Assembly: GCA_022560555.1 (NCBI GenBank)
Contig: JADFSZ010000083.1
Span: 1-7,713 of the forward strand
Length of the DNA stretch: 7,713 nt
Reading direction: 5' to 3'
From: JADFSZ01 sp022560555 [NCBI: PVC group bacterium]
GTDB taxonomy: Bacteria; GCA-001730085; JADFSZ01
The position numbers and the translations under genes are program-made. A model generated the notes under the pieces. That model was not told the origin of the DNA. It ran no database searches and saw nothing but the letters and a program-made list of their open reading frames with translations. Positions 5,653 to 7,713 of the stretch are shown one piece after another (positions within the stretch are counted from its first letter, which is position 1; the number at the start of each line of letters is the position of its first letter).

Positions 5653-7227
5653 ATGGAGAAGAAAGACCGACAACCGTTTTTTTATGATGTGACGCTCCGG
5701 GACGGCAATCAGGCCTTGCGCCGGCCGTGGAACACGGCTGAAAAAGAAGTTATATTCCGCCAACTCCTTAGGTTGGGCGTCCAGGCTGTCGAAGTTGGGT
5801 TCTCGGGGGCGAGTGATATGGATTTTGAGGCTTGTCAACACCTGGCAAAGATCGCGAAAAATGAGAATCTCAAAGATATCGAAATTTCCGGCCTGGCCAG
5901 GACCGTTGAGAGGGATATCAAAAAGGTGTATGACGCTATTCACGAGGCGCCCAAACCGCGGATTCATACGTTTATCGGGTTGAGCCCGTTTGCCATGGAG
6001 CATGTTCTTAAGCTCAAGTCCAAGGAAGTCCAGAAAAAGGCGATTGAGGCTGTCCGTTTTGCGAAATCTCTTTTGGGAAAGAAAGGGAGAGTCGAATTCA
6101 GCGCGGAACACTTTGGAGATTGTGCTGACAATTTAGACTTTGTGATTGAGACTTTTCTCGGCTGTATTGAAGCGGGCGCGAGCGTGATCAATCTTCCGAA
6201 TACAGTGGAGAGAACCCGCCCTAGTGAGTTTATCGAACTGGTTCAAAAAGCGGCGGATGCTTTGCCGAAAGACAGTGTCATGATCGCGGTCCATACGCAC
6301 AATGACTTGGGAATGGCCACAGCAACGACGGTAGAAAGCTATTTTGCCGGAGCCACTCAGCTGGAATGTTGCTTAAACGGTCTCGGTGAGCGAGCCGGCA
6401 ACACGAACCTTTTTGAAGTGGCCGTGGCTCTTCATTGCTCGGGCGTCAATGTCCCGCTCAACATGAATGAAATTTATGAAACAAGTCTTCTTATTTCTGA
6501 GATGTCCGGTGTTCCGATTTATGAGAAAGCTCCGCTAGTAGGATCTGACGCGTTGGCGCATCGATCCGGAATACATCAGGATGGTACAGCGAAAACGAAA
6601 GATATGAAGAAAGGCGCGTATCGTTCGTTTGATCCGACTTTGATTGGTCTCGAACCCGGGGAATTGATCACGTTTACAAGTCAATCCGGAAAAACGGCTA
6701 TATGTGAAATTATTCAGCAGGCCGGATGGCCGATATCGATTAAAGAAGCAGTCTATCTTCAACCGTTCATGAAAAGCCGGGCCGAAGAAGTCGGAGAGCT
6801 CAAAGAAGATGAGGTTTTTGATGTCTATTTTAAAAAACTTTTTCATGTTGATGGAAATTTTGAATTTCATGATTTTTTCGAAATTGTAAAGCAGATACCT
6901 TCCTCCAAGGAAAAAAGTCATCTTGAATTTTATCGTATTAAATATTCTTACGATAAGGAAAAGAGAAGTCAAGAAACCAAAGGAGATGGTCCGATTGATG
7001 CATGTCTGAATGCGATTCGTGAAGCTGGTTTTCAGGTAAAACTGCTTCATTATGAACAGAAGGCTGTGCAGAAGGAGCGAAAAGGTTCTGCCTCCGATGC
7101 GATGACAGTGATCAAATTGAAAAATGACAATAATGGCGAAGTCGTTATCTGCCGCGGGCTCAATCCGGATACGCGCGCGGCCAATATCGAAGCGATCTTT
7201 AACGGGCTGAATCTTTTGGGCCTCTAG
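5653..7227 (+). CDS. leuA: 2-isopropylmalate synthase, LeuA-type with C-terminal allosteric domain
   Basis: 524 residues, the usual length for a full LeuA. It condenses acetyl-CoA with 2-oxoisovalerate in the first committed step of leucine synthesis, in the cytoplasm. The N-terminal TIM barrel (about 8-280) shows LRDGNQ at 15-20 (R16, D17), the metal ligands H214 and H216 in HTHND, and GERAGN at 245-250. HRSGIHQDG at 303-311 marks the subdomain after the barrel. Residues 395-524 fit the LeuA dimer/regulatory domain, with GDGPIDACLNAIRE (444-457) and GLNPDTRAANIEAI (502-515). Two motifs depart from the E. coli-type enzyme: RDGNQ instead of RDGEQ, and NTVER (183-187) instead of DTVGY. Citramalate or homocitrate synthase are close relatives, so substrate is inferred from overall likeness. 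ATG 5653 is the only plausible start: the in-frame stop at 5608-5610 bars extension, and the next GTG (codon 13) would cut the first strand. tadA follows after 23 nt. Confidence 0.85.
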   Translation: MEKKDRQPFFYDVTLRDGNQALRRPWNTAEKEVIFRQLLRLGVQAVEVGFSGASDMDFEACQHLAKIAKNENLKDIEISGLARTVERDIKKVYDAIHEAPKPRIHTFIGLSPFAMEHVLKLKSKEVQKKAIEAVRFAKSLLGKKGRVEFSAEHFGDCADNLDFVIETFLGCIEAGASVINLPNTVERTRPSEFIELVQKAADALPKDSVMIAVHTHNDLGMATATTVESYFAGATQLECCLNGLGERAGNTNLFEVAVALHCSGVNVPLNMNEIYETSLLISEMSGVPIYEKAPLVGSDALAHRSGIHQDGTAKTKDMKKGAYRSFDPTLIGLEPGELITFTSQSGKTAICEIIQQAGWPISIKEAVYLQPFMKSRAEEVGELKEDEVFDVYFKKLFHVDGNFEFHDFFEIVKQIPSSKEKSHLEFYRIKYSYDKEKRSQETKGDGPIDACLNAIREAGFQVKLLHYEQKAVQKERKGSASDAMTVIKLKNDNNGEVVICRGLNPDTRAANIEAIFNGLNLLGL

Positions 7228-7250
7228 AGTTTTTCTTTCCGGTAAACCTT

Positions 7251-7713
7251 ATGTCCCTTGATGATTTTGGAAAAAACGAGTACTTTATGAAAGAGGCCTT
7301 AAAAGAAGCTATGAGGGCTTATGATCATGATGAGGTGCCTGTTGGGGCTGTGATCGCGTTTGAGGGTAAACTCATTGCGCGGGCTCATAATCAGGTAGAA
7401 CTCTTAAAAGATCCGACGGCCCATGCGGAGATGATTGCGATCACGCAGGCGTGTGGGTCTTTGGGGCGCTGGCGCTTGACGGGGTGTCGGCTCTATGTTA
7501 GCCTTGAGCCGTGCTCGATGTGCGCGGGGGCCATAGTTTTAGCGAGGCTGGACGCGGTCTTTTTTGGAGCAAAGGATCCCAAGGCGGGGGCTTGCGGGTC
7601 ATTGAGAAATATTGTGTTAGATGATCGTCTGAATCATAAGGTTCAGCTTGTGTCCGGTTTGATGGAGAACGACAGCCAGGATCTCCTGCAGGAATTTTTT
7701 CGAAAAATGAGAA
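7251..7713 (+). CDS. tadA: tRNA-specific adenosine deaminase TadA, 3' end beyond the window
   Basis: 154 codons are visible without a stop, so only the last residues are missing. TadA deaminates adenosine-34 of tRNA-Arg(ACG) to inosine, widening wobble decoding, in the cytoplasm. Signature residues are all present: EVPVGAV at 28-34, zinc ligand H58 and proton-shuttle E60 in TAHAE, zinc ligands C88 and C91 in EPCSMCAGA, FGAKDPKAGACGSL at 105-118, then NHKV and LLQEFFRKMR. The order and spacing match E. coli TadA, and the start at 7251 aligns with its N-terminus. A second in-frame ATG at 7287 (codon 13) is possible, but neither start has a good Shine-Dalgarno. It lies 23 nt after leuA with no terminator between them, so co-transcription from the leuA promoter is likely. 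Confidence 0.93.
   Translation, partial: MSLDDFGKNEYFMKEALKEAMRAYDHDEVPVGAVIAFEGKLIARAHNQVELLKDPTAHAEMIAITQACGSLGRWRLTGCRLYVSLEPCSMCAGAIVLARLDAVFFGAKDPKAGACGSLRNIVLDDRLNHKVQLVSGLMENDSQDLLQEFFRKMR

Noticed and set aside
6535-7050. Long open frame of 171 codons antisense to leuA
   Set aside because: It lies wholly within a well-supported leuA frame, has no recognisable domain, and is a codon-bias shadow. The same holds for other antisense frames here, including 5593-6111 and 3313-3738.
7222-7240. CTCTAGAG palindrome followed by a T-rich stretch after leuA, considered as a terminator
   Set aside because: The stem is only 4 bp with no loop, and tadA begins 23 nt after the leuA stop, so the pair looks co-transcribed.

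Overview
This window carries five protein genes and no visible RNA gene, mobile element or CRISPR array. Its moderate GC content, its sparse Shine-Dalgarno sequences and a GT-C membrane glycosyltransferase with a TPR tail suggest an uncultivated Gram-negative-type bacterium. Omnitrophota is one possibility, but this is a low-confidence impression and no marker gene here settles it.

Layout. Bases 1-1674 (+) are the 3' part of a large repeat protein built from alternating beta-sandwich-like domains with a period of about 720 nt. It converges, with an 11-nt gap, on a two-gene minus-strand unit. The first gene of that unit (5475-3430) encodes an unusual fusion of an alpha/beta hydrolase with a complete enolase-superfamily enzyme of the muconate-lactonizing/dipeptide-epimerase type. 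The second (3461-1686) encodes a polytopic GT-C glycosyltransferase ending in four exact 34-residue TPR repeats. The two overlap by 32 nt and are probably co-transcribed and translationally coupled.

A 177-nt divergent intergenic region (5476-5652) separates this unit from a plus-strand pair: a LeuA-type 2-isopropylmalate synthase (5653-7227) and, 23 nt later, the tRNA adenosine deaminase gene tadA, which runs off the window. The intergenic region holds a near-consensus sigma-70-like promoter for leuA. Its -35 box is one arm of a short perfect dyad, and its predicted start site lies only about 3 nt before the ATG, so the leuA mRNA may be almost leaderless. A second, 30-bp imperfect dyad covers the probable -35 region of the minus-strand unit.

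How the genes relate. leuA and tadA are housekeeping genes (leucine synthesis; inosine at the tRNA wobble position). The hydrolase-epimerase and the glycosyltransferase probably act on cell-envelope or secreted substrates, but the substrates cannot be read from sequence. The most notable item is the hydrolase-enolase fusion, whose hydrolase half has Cys in place of the usual Ser nucleophile.
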